34,236 nt of DNA from Bradyrhizobium sp. (GTDB lineage Bacteria; Pseudomonadota; Alphaproteobacteria; Rhizobiales; Xanthobacteraceae). The translations under genes and the position numbers were made by a program. Shown piece after piece: positions 15,078-22,945 of the stretch; within the stretch, counting starts at the first letter, position 1; each line of letters starts with the position of its first letter. Where the stretch lies: NCBI GenBank assembly GCA_021732175.1, contig JAKFVP010000640.1, forward strand, positions 1 to 34,236, given 5' to 3'. The notes beneath the pieces are model-generated. The model was not told the origin of the DNA. It saw only the letters and a program-made list of their open reading frames with translations, and ran no database searches.

Positions 15078-15809
15078 GTGCCTCAGGACAACAAGGGCGA
15101 ATCCCGCGGCTTTGCGAGCAGCAAGCTGTCGGTGCTGCGCAAGCACCCGTATTTTGCTGACCTTCAGCCGGATGCCTTCGAACAGCTCTGCCGCTACGCC
15201 AAGCACACCACGCTGAAGCGGGGCACGCCGATCTTCTCCAAAGGTGATCCCCCGACCAGCCTGTTTGCGGTGATCAGCGGCACGGTGAAGATCAGCATTT
15301 CCTCGCCCGACGGCCGCAATGCCATCCTCAACCTGATCGGGCCGGGCGAAATTTTTGGCGAGATCGCGTTGCTGGATGGCCAGTTGCGGAGCGCGGACGC
15401 GACCGCCAACACCAATTGCGAGCTCTTTACCATCGACCGCCGCGAGTTCGTTCCCTTCGTACGCGGCCAGCCGACGGTGGCGATGAAGTTCATCGAACTC
15501 CTGTGCACGCGGCTGCGCCGGACGAGCGATCAGGTCGAGCAGGTCATCTTGCAGGATTTGCCGGGGCGGCTCGCGAGCGCCCTGCTGCGCCTGACCGAGC
15601 GCCCCAGACCGACGGAAGGCGAGCGCACGATCGCCATCACGCAGCAGGAAATCAGCGAGATGGTCGGAATGACCCGTGAAAGCATCAACAAGCAGTTGCG
15701 CGCCTGGGCCACCCGCGGCTGGGTGCGCCTTGAGCACGGCGCCATCGTGGTGCTGAAGCCAGAGCCGCTGCAAACGTTGATCGAAGCAGGGCCCGACGGC
15801 GGCGACTGA
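15078..15809 (+). CDS. Crp/Fnr-family transcriptional regulator, cAMP-type
   Basis: A 243-residue regulator. Residues 25-135 are a cyclic-nucleotide-binding barrel whose phosphate cassette FGEIALLDGQLRSA keeps the residues that hold cAMP in E. coli CRP (E95, R104, S105 here). There is no Fnr-type N-terminal Cys cluster. A long dimer helix (about 130-160) leads to a winged helix with recognition helix MTRESINKQLR: R200 and E201 match CRP Arg180 and Glu181, and K205 replaces Arg185. It should therefore bind cAMP or a similar nucleotide and read TGTGA-type half-sites; a perfect such site lies 59 bases after its stop. GTG 15078 is the start, with GGGAG ten bases upstream. It follows the cyclase operon, which may supply its ligand. 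Confidence 0.87.
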   Translation: MPQDNKGESRGFASSKLSVLRKHPYFADLQPDAFEQLCRYAKHTTLKRGTPIFSKGDPPTSLFAVISGTVKISISSPDGRNAILNLIGPGEIFGEIALLDGQLRSADATANTNCELFTIDRREFVPFVRGQPTVAMKFIELLCTRLRRTSDQVEQVILQDLPGRLASALLRLTERPRPTEGERTIAITQQEISEMVGMTRESINKQLRAWATRGWVRLEHGAIVVLKPEPLQTLIEAGPDGGD

Positions 15810-15840
15810 CGCAGCGCATCGTCATCCCGGCGTCATCAAC

Positions 15841-15856
15841 CTCACAAGACGGTGAG
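15841..15856 (+). repeat. Inverted repeat after the Crp gene
   Basis: CTCAC and GTGAG flank a 6-base spacer, 31 bases after the regulator stop and 11 bases before the CRP-type site. It could be a weak terminator stem (no T-run) or part of a compound regulatory site; its half-sites point the opposite way from TGTGA-N6-TCACA. Confidence 0.3.
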
Positions 15857-15867
15857 ATTAATGGGCC

Positions 15868-15883
15868 TGTGAAACACTTCACA
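15868..15883. promoter_or_regulatory. Perfect CRP-type operator TGTGA-N6-TCACA
   Basis: TGTGA and TCACA with a 6-base spacer are exactly the CRP consensus, extended to perfect 8-base arms CCTGTGAA/TTCACAGG (15866-15885). The site lies between the Crp-family gene and the small membrane protein starting at 15949, with its centre about 73 bases before that ATG. No strong -35/-10 pair was found, so activation versus repression cannot be decided. Confidence 0.65.
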
Positions 15884-15948
15884 GGGGATCCTTGTGCATT
15901 GCGGTATCCGAGCGGCCTGGGGATTGTACCTGCATAATGGAGGCGTCC

Positions 15949-16203
15949 ATGCACGGTCCGTTCGAAAAGGCCCGGAAGGGCGAGCCGAACATCCATCAGA
16001 GCTGGAGCATGAAGCTCGTCGCTCTGCCGTTGCTTCTCCTGATTGCGTTGATTGGATACATCGTCAGCCATCCCGAAATTGCAAAATGGGTGGCGGACGG
16101 CGTAGGGGCCGAGTTTGCCGGCACGGTTGCTGTGCCGGAATCGGCACCTCCGACACAGATCGCTCAACCCGGCAATCGGGCCCGCGCCGTCACGGCGCAC
16201 TGA
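15949..16203 (+). CDS. Small single-span membrane protein
   Basis: An 84-residue protein with a charged N-terminus (residues 1-19), one membrane span at about 22-40 (core LVALPLLLLIALIGYIV), then a 40-residue tail rich in Ala, Pro, Val and Gln ending RAVTAH. The start is ATG 15949, with GGAGG five bases upstream; ATG 15937 is in frame but has no ribosome site. I do not recognise it. It lies directly after a perfect CRP-type site and the regulator gene, so it is the nearest candidate target of that regulator. It converges on the LivF gene with a nine-base gap and no terminator. Confidence 0.65.
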   Translation: MHGPFEKARKGEPNIHQSWSMKLVALPLLLLIALIGYIVSHPEIAKWVADGVGAEFAGTVAVPESAPPTQIAQPGNRARAVTAH

Positions 16204-16212
16204 GACAACACC

Positions 16213-16878
16213 TCACGCGGGTTGCAGGTTGGCGCCGCGCTCGATCGTGAACTCGACATCGATCAGCGCCCGCGAGTGGTTCATATCCGATTGCGACATC
16301 AGCAAGGTGAGGTCCTTGCCGCGAAGCGAGGCGAGGACCTCCGACAGGCGCTCCGAAAGGGCTGGAGCTATTCCCTCAAACGGCTCGTCCAGCAGCAGGC
16401 ATTTGGTCCCGATCGCCAGCGCCCGCCCGAGCGCGACCAGCTTCTGCTGGCCGCCGCTCAGCAGCAATGCCTTGCGATGCCGGAACTCGGCGAGTTCGCC
16501 GATCACGTCGTAGACGAATTCGAGCCGTGCCTTGCGGTCGAGGTGGGCGGTGACCCACAGCGGCAGCATGATATTCTCTTCCACCGTCAGCTGCGGCACG
16601 AGGCAGCGATCCTCCGGCATGTAGCCGATGCCGAGCGCGGCGCGGGCATGACGCGGGCTGGCGGCAAGATCGGCGCCCTCGAAGGCGATCGAGCCACGCA
16701 CCGGCTTGAGATGCCCCATGATCGATCGCATCAGCGTGGTCTTGCCTGCACCATTGCGGCCGACCAGGCTCACCATGGCGCCGCGGGCGACGCGCATGGA
16801 AAAGCCGCGCAGCGCCGGCATCGACTGGATTTCGACCACGAGGTCATCGATTTGGAGTAACGGCTGGCCGGCGTTCAT
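16213..16878 (-). CDS. livF: Branched-chain-type ABC transporter ATP-binding protein (LivF-like)
   Basis: A 221-residue ATPase of the LivF type, one of the two energy subunits of a hydrophobic amino acid / organic acid importer. Walker A GRNGAGKTT is near residues 39-47, followed by the Q-loop region GIGYMPEDRCLVP, signature LLSGGQQKLVALGRAL and Walker B LLLDEPFEGIAP, the usual LivF form. The segment after the D-loop reads LMSQSD where LivF normally has LVEQN; the Gln is kept but its neighbours differ. The C-terminus is a little short. ATG overlaps the LivG stop as ATGA, so it is translationally coupled and last in the operon. The real substrate may not be an amino acid. Confidence 0.85.
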   Translation of the reverse strand: MNAGQPLLQIDDLVVEIQSMPALRGFSMRVARGAMVSLVGRNGAGKTTLMRSIMGHLKPVRGSIAFEGADLAASPRHARAALGIGYMPEDRCLVPQLTVEENIMLPLWVTAHLDRKARLEFVYDVIGELAEFRHRKALLLSGGQQKLVALGRALAIGTKCLLLDEPFEGIAPALSERLSEVLASLRGKDLTLLMSQSDMNHSRALIDVEFTIERGANLQPA

Positions 16879-17624
16879 TTGGCGCCTCCGGTGACATAGA
16901 GCCGGACTTCCTTGTCATTGAGGACGTGGCTGGGCTCGCCGTCGGCGAGGATGCGGCCCTGATAGAAGGCAATCACCCGATCGGCATAGCGGCTGACGAT
17001 GTCCATGTCGTGCTCGACAAAGACGATGGTCGCTGCATCAGGGGAGACGGCATGAATGACGCGATCCATGGTCGCAAACTTTTCTTCTGCCGAAACGCCG
17101 GAGGTCGGCTCATCCAGCAGCAGCAATTTCGGCCGGCGCACCAGCGCCATCGCGATGTCGACCAGCTTGCGCACGCCGCCTGCCAGTTCCGAGATCGGGC
17201 GCTCGGCAAGGTCGGCAAGACCGAACCGCCCCAGCAATTCGACCGCCTTGTCGTGAATCTCCGGCGCCTGTGCCGGGGAACGGAATGACAGCGGCTTTGC
17301 GCCGGCGCCGGACACGGCGACGGTGAGGTTTTCGGCCGCGGTGAGCTCGACGAACAATTGCGGGATCTGGAACGAGCGGGAGATACCGAGCTGCGCGACC
17401 TTTCGCGGCGAGCGTCCGCCGATATCGAGGCCGTCGAGTGCGATCGAGCCGGTGTCGGGCTTCAGATAGCCGGTGACCATGTTCACGAACGTGGTCTTTC
17501 CTGCGCCGTTGGCGCCGATCAGGCTGACCTTCTGGCCGGCCGGTATGTCCAGGGTCAGGGCGTCGGCCGCGACGACGGCGCCGAAACGCTTGTTGAGTCC
17601 CTGCACGGAGAGCACTGACTTCAT
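16875..17624 (-). CDS. livG: Branched-chain-type ABC transporter ATP-binding protein (LivG-like)
   Basis: A 249-residue ATPase, the LivG partner of the next gene's product. Walker A GANGAGKTT is near residues 37-45, then the Q-loop region GISRSFQIPQLF, a signature variant ELAGGVRKLVDIAMAL (LAGG where LSGG or LSYG is usual), Walker B LLLDEPTSGVS and H-loop VFVEHDMDIV. The insertion between Q-loop and signature, rich in Ala and Pro, is typical for LivG. Four-base overlaps with both neighbours show coupled translation. Motifs are complete, so it should be active. Confidence 0.86.
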   Translation of the reverse strand: MKSVLSVQGLNKRFGAVVAADALTLDIPAGQKVSLIGANGAGKTTFVNMVTGYLKPDTGSIALDGLDIGGRSPRKVAQLGISRSFQIPQLFVELTAAENLTVAVSGAGAKPLSFRSPAQAPEIHDKAVELLGRFGLADLAERPISELAGGVRKLVDIAMALVRRPKLLLLDEPTSGVSAEEKFATMDRVIHAVSPDAATIVFVEHDMDIVSRYADRVIAFYQGRILADGEPSHVLNDKEVRLYVTGGAK

Positions 17625-18601
17625 GGCAGCGCCTCCCGTTCTGTGGCAACACCGGGCTTGGCAGTACCGCGCTTGCTGCGAACCCAGAGCGAGCCGATGC
17701 CGCGCGGCAGAAACAGGATCACCGCCAGCAGGAAAAGGCCAAGCACGAGTTGCCAGGTGTTGGGCAAATATAGGTTGGAGAACGAGCGAACCAGCTCCAG
17801 CGCCATCGATGCAACAAAGACGGCGGCAACGCTCTGATTGCCCGCCAGCACTGCGACGAAGACAAATTCGCCGGAAGTCGTCCAGTAGGCGAATTGCGGA
17901 TCGATGTGTCGCTGTGCCATCAGCGCGAACGCGCCGCTGGCACCGGCAAAGATGGCGGCAATCACGAAATTTATCGAGATGATGCGGTTGGCCGAGAGGC
18001 CGAGATATTCGACGCGCAGATTGTTTTCCCGGACAGCGAGGCTGGCCAGCCCGAATTCGGAGCGAAAAAGGATGGTCGCCGCGATGCCGGCAATACCGGT
18101 CGTGACGACGGCCACCGCATACAGCATGAAATCCGCTTCACGCGGGTCGGCAAAGCTCATTCCGAATAGTGTCGGCCTGCCGACATTGAAGCCGTCGGAA
18201 CCGCCCAGCGCGGTGGATTTCACCAGCGCGCCATAGAACACCATGGACAGCGCCAGCGTCAGCATGCCGAAGAAGATGCCGCTGTAGCGCGCAATCAGCG
18301 GGCCGATCACAAGGCCGAGCAGGCCGCCGCAGATCGCGCCGATGATCACCTGGGCGACCGCGTCGGTCAGGCCCCAGGCATTGGCGATCAGGGCGACGCA
18401 ATAGCCACCGCCGGCATAGAAAAGGCCCTGGCCGAACGAAACGTTACCGGTCCGTGCCAGCACGACGATGCCGAGCGAGATCAGCGCGTTCGCCGCAGCG
18501 ATGGTGGCAAGCGATAGCGTCCATGTCGGCAGCACGCGGCCGCACAGCGTAACGGCTGCGACCAGCGCGATCATGAGCAGGGGATGCATGCCCTTGTTCA
18601 T
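17621..18601 (-). CDS. livM: Branched-chain-type ABC transporter permease (LivM-like)
   Basis: A 326-residue inner-membrane protein with eight or more hydrophobic spans, the LivM permease. Family hallmarks include ALISLGIVVLARTGNVSFGQGLFYAGGGYCVAL near residues 39-71 (the conserved G-x-x-S-x-G-Q segment after span two) and the late cytoplasmic segment RENNLRVEYLGLSANRI (about 192-208), which contacts the ATPases. A basic, polar tail ends it. Its stop overlaps the LivG ATG by four bases and its start overlaps the LivH stop by one base, so the three genes form one transcript with no room for separate promoters. Confidence 0.87.
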   Translation of the reverse strand: MNKGMHPLLMIALVAAVTLCGRVLPTWTLSLATIAAANALISLGIVVLARTGNVSFGQGLFYAGGGYCVALIANAWGLTDAVAQVIIGAICGGLLGLVIGPLIARYSGIFFGMLTLALSMVFYGALVKSTALGGSDGFNVGRPTLFGMSFADPREADFMLYAVAVVTTGIAGIAATILFRSEFGLASLAVRENNLRVEYLGLSANRIISINFVIAAIFAGASGAFALMAQRHIDPQFAYWTTSGEFVFVAVLAGNQSVAAVFVASMALELVRSFSNLYLPNTWQLVLGLFLLAVILFLPRGIGSLWVRSKRGTAKPGVATEREALP

Positions 18602-19497
18602 CAGATCCGCCTCGCCATCTCGCGCTTGAACAGTCCCTCCGGGCGGAACACCAGAACGCCGGCCATCACCAGATAGATCACGAACAGCTCGGCCTGCGGC
18701 ATCAGATGGACCGATGCCGCCCGCGCAAGCCCCACCAGCAGGGCGCCGACTGCGGCTCCCTCGACGCTTCCGAGCCCTCCGATGACGACGATGGCGAAGC
18801 TCAGGATGATCACGTCCGAGCTCAATCCCGGCTGGATCGAGATTTTCGGCGCCGTCAGCGCACCCGCGATGGCAGCCAGCAACGCGCCGGTGGCGAAAGC
18901 AAAGGCATAGACGCGGTTGACGCGCACGCCCATGCTGACGCTCATTTCCTCGTTATGGATTACGGCGAGCACGATCTTGCCGGTGATGGTGCGGTTGAGG
19001 CCGAACCAGATCGCAAAGCCGATCGCCGCCGAGATCGGGATCAGCACCAGATCATAGCCGACGTAATACAGCCCGGCGAACTCCAGATTACCGAACAGTT
19101 CGTACGGCTGCGTTGCGTAGATCGGATTGACGCCCCAGATCAGCTTGGTGGCGTCTTCGAGAACCAGGAAGACCGCGTAGGTCACCAGCAGCAGCACGAC
19201 TTCGTCGCGGCCGTAGAACATCTTGAGCAGGCCACGTTCGAGCAGGAGTCCGACCGCCGACGCGATCAGGGCGACCGAGATCAGCATGGCGACGAAGCCG
19301 ACGCCGGGCGGCAGGCTGCGCGCGGCGGCCATGGTCACTGCAGTCGCCGCGACATAGGCGCCGAGCGCATAGAGGCTGCCATGCGCGATGTTGAGGATCT
19401 TGAGCACGCCGAACACCAGCGTAAGGCCCAGCGCCACGATGAAGAGCCAGGAGGCCTGGATCAGCCCGTCCACGATGATGGTGAGAAAAAAGTTCAT
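18601..19497 (-). CDS. livH: Branched-chain-type ABC transporter permease (LivH-like)
   Basis: A 298-residue permease with about eight spans. The LivH signature NIAHGSLYALGAYVA is near residues 36-50, and the ATPase-contact loop HNEEMSVSMGVRVNRVY near 185-201. It pairs with LivM to form the channel. The predicted start has no strong ribosome site apart from GCAAATG, and a GC-rich hairpin with a T-run lies upstream toward the receptor gene (19532-19558), so its expression is probably lower than that of the receptor. One-base overlap with LivM downstream. Confidence 0.87.
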   Translation of the reverse strand: MNFFLTIIVDGLIQASWLFIVALGLTLVFGVLKILNIAHGSLYALGAYVAATAVTMAAARSLPPGVGFVAMLISVALIASAVGLLLERGLLKMFYGRDEVVLLLVTYAVFLVLEDATKLIWGVNPIYATQPYELFGNLEFAGLYYVGYDLVLIPISAAIGFAIWFGLNRTITGKIVLAVIHNEEMSVSMGVRVNRVYAFAFATGALLAAIAGALTAPKISIQPGLSSDVIILSFAIVVIGGLGSVEGAAVGALLVGLARAASVHLMPQAELFVIYLVMAGVLVFRPEGLFKREMARRI

Positions 19498-19527
19498 TTG
19501 CGGGGATAAGCAACACGGTTGAGCAGC

Positions 19528-19558
19528 AAAAGCGGCGCGAACTCGTTGTTCGCGCCGC
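19528..19558 (-). terminator. Partial terminator between receptor and LivH genes
   Basis: On the minus strand, a perfect 11-pair stem (GCGGCGCGAAC with its complement) closes a 5-base loop and is followed by TTTTGC. It lies in the 90-base gap between the receptor stop and the LivH start. As the downstream genes have no obvious promoter, it probably stops only a fraction of transcripts and sets the receptor level above that of the channel proteins. On the plus strand ATTTTT follows two bases after the stem, so it may work both ways. Confidence 0.65.
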
Positions 19559-19587
19559 GGATTTTTGCGTCTAGTGGCGGCGGCCGC

Positions 19588-20886
19588 TCACTTGCACTTC
19601 GCGCCCTGCATTCCACCCTTGATCCAGTCGAGCGACTTCACGCCCGCGGGAGGGTTGACGCATTCGGCATCGAAATACTCGATGTCGACCAGATCGACGC
19701 GCTTGGCGTCGGGATTGTATTTGGTGCGGCCGAATGCGATCGGCTGGATAGCCTGATGGCCGTCCGCGAGCTTCATCTGGATCAGGCCGCCGGGGGAGGG
19801 CCATTCGAGGCCGGTCATCGCCGCGACCAGTTCGTCCGTTGACGGCTTCTTGCCGCCGTTCTTCGCCATCGCCTTTTCGACCGCCGCCTTCAGGCCGAGG
19901 ATCGCCTGGGTCATGCGATAGGCCGCCTGCACCGGATAGACGCCGTTGGCAGCTTCATAGCCCTTGAACAACCAGTCATTCAGCGGCGACTTCTTGGACA
20001 TCAAGCCGTAGGCGCCGCGCGCCCCGATGATCGTGCCGTCGGGCATCTTGTCGCCAAGCGGCGGCAGCACGTGGTCGGCGGCGCTGAATACGAGCTGGCT
20101 GCGCTTGGGCAGCCCGCGCGGTGAAGCCTGCAGGATGAAGGACTGCAGGTCGCCGCCCCACAGGCTCGAATAGACGACATCGGAGCCGGCGCTGACGAGC
20201 GCCGAGATTTCCGTGCCGTATTGGCCTGCGCCGAACTTCGGCAGCAGATCGGTCGCAAGCTTGGCATTGGGATAGAGCTGTCCGGCGGCGGCAACGAAAT
20301 CGGTGCGGCTGTCCTGACCCCAGGCGTAATCCTGGTTGATCGCCGACAGCGTCTCCATCTTCACGTTCTTGGCCTTCATGTAGCGGATGAGGCCGACATT
20401 ATCCATCGTCGCATGCGCGGCGGTGCGGAACACATAATTGTACTTCGACTCCTCGAAGATACGCGGCGTGCCGCAATCCATCAGGATCAAAAACTTCTTC
20501 AGCTCTTCGGCGATCGGAGCCACCGCAAGGCAATCACCGGAGCCGATATAGCCGAGCACCGCATCCACATTGTCGCGCTGATAGAGGTTGCGCAGTTCCT
20601 GCACCTGCTTGGTGGCGCCGCCATTCTCGTCGATGATGACGGGCTCGATCTTCATGCCGCCGAACCCGACCTTCTCGTAAGGCGAGGGCGCGGCGCCCTT
20701 GTTGAGTTGGTCGATGACGAATTGGCCGCCGTTGCGGGCCGGGACGCCAAAACTGTCGGCGGCGGGGCCGGACAGGAACGTCACGATGCCGAGCTTGAAA
20801 GTCTCTTGGGCGAATGCGGGTGCGGCAATTGCGACAGCCAATGCCGCGGCCGAAGCAAGCACGGCCATCCGTAAGCGACGGTTCAT
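19588..20886 (-). CDS. Branched-chain-type ABC transporter solute-binding protein (LivK-like)
   Basis: A 432-residue periplasmic receptor of the type 1 fold family. Signal peptide residues 1-26 (RRLRMAVLASAAALAVAI, cleavage near AFA-QE). The mature start FKLGIVTFLSGPAADSFG is the usual opening; VIIDENGGATKQVQELRNL and DAVLGYIGSGDCLAVAPIAEE are the conserved nucleotide-fold segments of lobe one, and GAGQYGTEISAL lies in lobe two. The length, above that of typical leucine receptors, and the hydrolase neighbours suggest an organic or aromatic acid ligand. The start is ATG 20886, with GGGGAGGAA close upstream; an in-frame start 24 codons earlier has no ribosome site and would put a polar tail before the signal peptide. 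Confidence 0.88.
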   Translation of the reverse strand: MNRRLRMAVLASAAALAVAIAAPAFAQETFKLGIVTFLSGPAADSFGVPARNGGQFVIDQLNKGAAPSPYEKVGFGGMKIEPVIIDENGGATKQVQELRNLYQRDNVDAVLGYIGSGDCLAVAPIAEELKKFLILMDCGTPRIFEESKYNYVFRTAAHATMDNVGLIRYMKAKNVKMETLSAINQDYAWGQDSRTDFVAAAGQLYPNAKLATDLLPKFGAGQYGTEISALVSAGSDVVYSSLWGGDLQSFILQASPRGLPKRSQLVFSAADHVLPPLGDKMPDGTIIGARGAYGLMSKKSPLNDWLFKGYEAANGVYPVQAAYRMTQAILGLKAAVEKAMAKNGGKKPSTDELVAAMTGLEWPSPGGLIQMKLADGHQAIQPIAFGRTKYNPDAKRVDLVDIEYFDAECVNPPAGVKSLDWIKGGMQGAKCK

Positions 20887-20923
20887 GAAATTCCTCCCCT
20901 TTTGTTCTTTCGACGACTTGTTC

Positions 20924-20953
20924 GCCGGCTTGGAGTGCCGGCTGAGGGCCGGC
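20924..20953. repeat. Three GCCGGC copies in the receptor gene leader
   Basis: The self-complementary hexamer GCCGGC occurs at 20924, 20937 and 20948. Any two copies can pair, giving alternative 6-pair hairpins just upstream of the receptor ribosome site. This could influence mRNA stability or translation. The rest of the 149-base gap to the KynB-like gene shows no clear promoter. Confidence 0.35.
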
Positions 20954-21035
20954 GCCATTTTCTTGATGTGAGTTTAGGCGGCCCTTTTCGCTCCGTCTAC
21001 CGAGGGGGAGGCTCCGACTTGCGTCTATACGTCAT

Positions 21036-21812
21036 CTAGCCATCGATAATCGCAACCGCACGGGTCCAACCCGCGGAGGCGCGCTCGATCTTCACCGGGA
21101 AGCATGACACCATGAATCCGGTCGAAGGCAGGCTCTCCAGATTGTGCAGCTTCTCGATATGGCAATAGCCGATGTGCCGCCCCGCTTTGTGGCCTTCCCA
21201 GATCAGGCTGGCGTCCCTGGTCTCGGCATATTTCTTCGCGGTGTAGACGAAAGGCGCATCCCAGCTCCAGCCGTCGATGCCGGTCAGCCGCACGCCGCGC
21301 TCGAGCAGATACATCGTCGCCTCATAGCCCATGCCGCAGCCCGAAGTGACGTAGTCCTGCCGGCCGTATTTGGCACCTGCGCTGGTGTTGACGACCACGA
21401 TCTCCAGCGGTGACAGCGTGTGGCCGATGCGCTTCAGTTCGTTCTCGACATCCTTGGCGGTCGCGACATAGCCGTCCGGCAAATGCCGGAAATCGAGTTT
21501 CACGCCAGGCTGAAGACACCATTCCAGCGGCACCTCGTCGATGGTCCATGAGCGCTCGCCACGATTCATGGTGGGATGGAAGTGCCAGGGCGCATCGAGA
21601 TGCGTGCCGTTGTGGGTGGAAAGCTGCACCTGCTCTACCGCCCAGCCTTGTCCATCCGGCAGATCCTCGGCCTTCAATCCCTCGAAGAACTGCAGCATGC
21701 GCGGCAGCCCCTGCTGATGATCGATGTACTGGATCGTCGGGTGGCCGCCGGGCGGGTCGGCCGGAACGTCGTTCTGCAGCGGCACGGAGATGTCGATCAG
21801 TTTGCGCGCCAT
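21036..21812 (-). CDS. Cyclase-family hydrolase (KynB/arylformamidase-like)
   Basis: A 258-residue metal-dependent hydrolase of the family named after polyketide cyclases, which includes N-formylkynurenine formamidase (KynB) and isatin hydrolase. The metal motif HNGTHLDAPWHF gives H67, H71 and D73 as metal ligands and H77 as the likely catalytic residue. A second conserved segment, TGIDGWSWDAPF, is near the C-terminal third. These enzymes open amide or lactam bonds of ring compounds. No kynurenine pathway gene is nearby, so isatin- or imide-type substrates are as likely as formylkynurenine. The start is ATG 21812 with GAGGA eight bases upstream; an earlier in-frame start adds a polar stretch that overlaps the neighbour. 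It sits 49 bases after the FAH-family gene and before the liv genes on the same strand. Confidence 0.83.
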   Translation of the reverse strand: MARKLIDISVPLQNDVPADPPGGHPTIQYIDHQQGLPRMLQFFEGLKAEDLPDGQGWAVEQVQLSTHNGTHLDAPWHFHPTMNRGERSWTIDEVPLEWCLQPGVKLDFRHLPDGYVATAKDVENELKRIGHTLSPLEIVVVNTSAGAKYGRQDYVTSGCGMGYEATMYLLERGVRLTGIDGWSWDAPFVYTAKKYAETRDASLIWEGHKAGRHIGYCHIEKLHNLESLPSTGFMVSCFPVKIERASAGWTRAVAIIDG

Positions 21813-21861
21813 GGGAGTCGTCCTCGCTTGGTTTGTTTCTTGATTGCTTGCAGTTAAACGC

Positions 21862-22851
21862 TCAGGCGGTCTGCCGTTCAACCCGGTTTTTCAGCACGCC
21901 GATCTTCTCGACTTCGAGCTCGATCGTGTCGCCGTGCTCGAGATACCAGCCAAGTTCGAGGCCGCAGCCATTGCCGACCGTGCCGGAGCCGATGAATTCG
22001 CCCGGCATCAGCGTCTCGTCCTTGGTGACATGGGCGATGATCTCCTCGAAGGAGAACAGCATGCCCTCGGAAACGCCGCGCGAGCGCACCTCGCCGTTGA
22101 CGCGTGCCTCCATCTTGAGCTTGTAGGGATCGCCGATCTCGTCCGGCGTCACGATCCAGGGTCCCATGACGTTGCCGCCGTCGAAACTCTTGCCCTTGGC
22201 GGGGCCGAGCCTGCCTTCCATCTCGATGCGCTGGGCATCGCGCGCCGAAAAATCGTTGAAGATGGTGTAGCCGAAGATGTGATCCTTGGCCTTTGCGGCC
22301 GGAATATTGGCGCCCTTGTTCCTGGTGATGATGCCGAACTCCAGCTCGTAGTCCATCACCTGGCTGTAGCGCGGCCATTTCACTGTCGTATTGGTGCCGC
22401 GCACGCTGAAGCGGTTGGTGATGTAGAAGATCGGCTGCTTGCGGTAGACCTCCGGCAATTCGCCGAGCGGCTCTGCATCGATCCGCGCGAGCTCGGCCAT
22501 GTCGCCCTTGGCGCGAGCAGCGAGCTTCAACTGGCCGCGCGGCGCTTGCAGGATGTGCAGCGGGAACGACATGCCGTCGCGCATCTGCCGCGGCTCGGGG
22601 ACGGGCGCGAGAATTTCAACGCCGGCGACAGCTTGCGAAAGCGTCTCGTCCTTACCGTGCTTGTCGAAGAGGTCGCGTGCCTGATCAAGCGCGGCCGGAC
22701 CGGCATCGATCAGCGACAGCATGGAAGCGAAGGCAGGATCGGCCTTGCCGGCCCGTTCCGCGGCCTTGGCAAGGTCGAACACCTTGGCGTCCCCGCCATG
22801 CACCAGGCCGATCTTCTCGGCGCCGCCAGAACGAAATGTCGCAAGTTTCAT
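21862..22851 (-). CDS. Fumarylacetoacetate hydrolase (FAH) family protein
   Basis: A 329-residue enzyme of the FAH family, Mg-dependent hydrolases or decarboxylases of beta-diketo acids from aromatic ring cleavage. The catalytic C-terminal domain begins around residue 150, with VMDYELEFGII (acidic metal ligands), FGYTIFNDFSARDAQ, KSFDGGNVMGPWIVT and the final GSGTVGNGCGLELGWYLEHGD. The N-terminal 100 residues form the smaller cap-like domain. ATG 22851 is preceded by GGGGGAAGG; longer in-frame starts run across the divergent receptor gene and are rejected. It is probably first in a minus-strand operon with the KynB-like hydrolase and the liv transporter, suggesting that an imported ring compound is opened and then cleaved. 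The exact substrate cannot be told. Confidence 0.85.
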   Translation of the reverse strand: MKLATFRSGGAEKIGLVHGGDAKVFDLAKAAERAGKADPAFASMLSLIDAGPAALDQARDLFDKHGKDETLSQAVAGVEILAPVPEPRQMRDGMSFPLHILQAPRGQLKLAARAKGDMAELARIDAEPLGELPEVYRKQPIFYITNRFSVRGTNTTVKWPRYSQVMDYELEFGIITRNKGANIPAAKAKDHIFGYTIFNDFSARDAQRIEMEGRLGPAKGKSFDGGNVMGPWIVTPDEIGDPYKLKMEARVNGEVRSRGVSEGMLFSFEEIIAHVTKDETLMPGEFIGSGTVGNGCGLELGWYLEHGDTIELEVEKIGVLKNRVERQTA

Positions 22852-22859
22852 GGGCCTTC

Positions 22860-22913
22860 CCCCTTGTGGTTTCTGAAAATATATGATCATTAAAAATATC
22901 GATAAACAAGGGG
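22860..22913. promoter_or_regulatory. Divergent regulatory region with a two-level dyad
   Basis: The 94-base gap between divergent genes holds the palindrome ATGATCAT (22883-22890). Outside it, CCCCTTGT (22860-22867) and ACAAGGGG (22906-22913) are exact complements whose centre, 22886.5, is the same as that of the palindrome. The region between is very AT-rich and should contain both promoters. The GntR/FCD regulator encoded at 23881 is the likely binder of the central palindrome. The outer arms partly serve as ribosome-site sequence of the FAH gene. Confidence 0.45.
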
Positions 22914-22945
22914 CGATGGCAAACATCGCGATCGGGGAGGCCAAA

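Noticed and set aside
21844..22893. 349-codon plus-strand frame opposite the FAH gene
   Set aside because: The minus strand encodes an entire FAH-family protein with a good ribosome site; this is its shadow.
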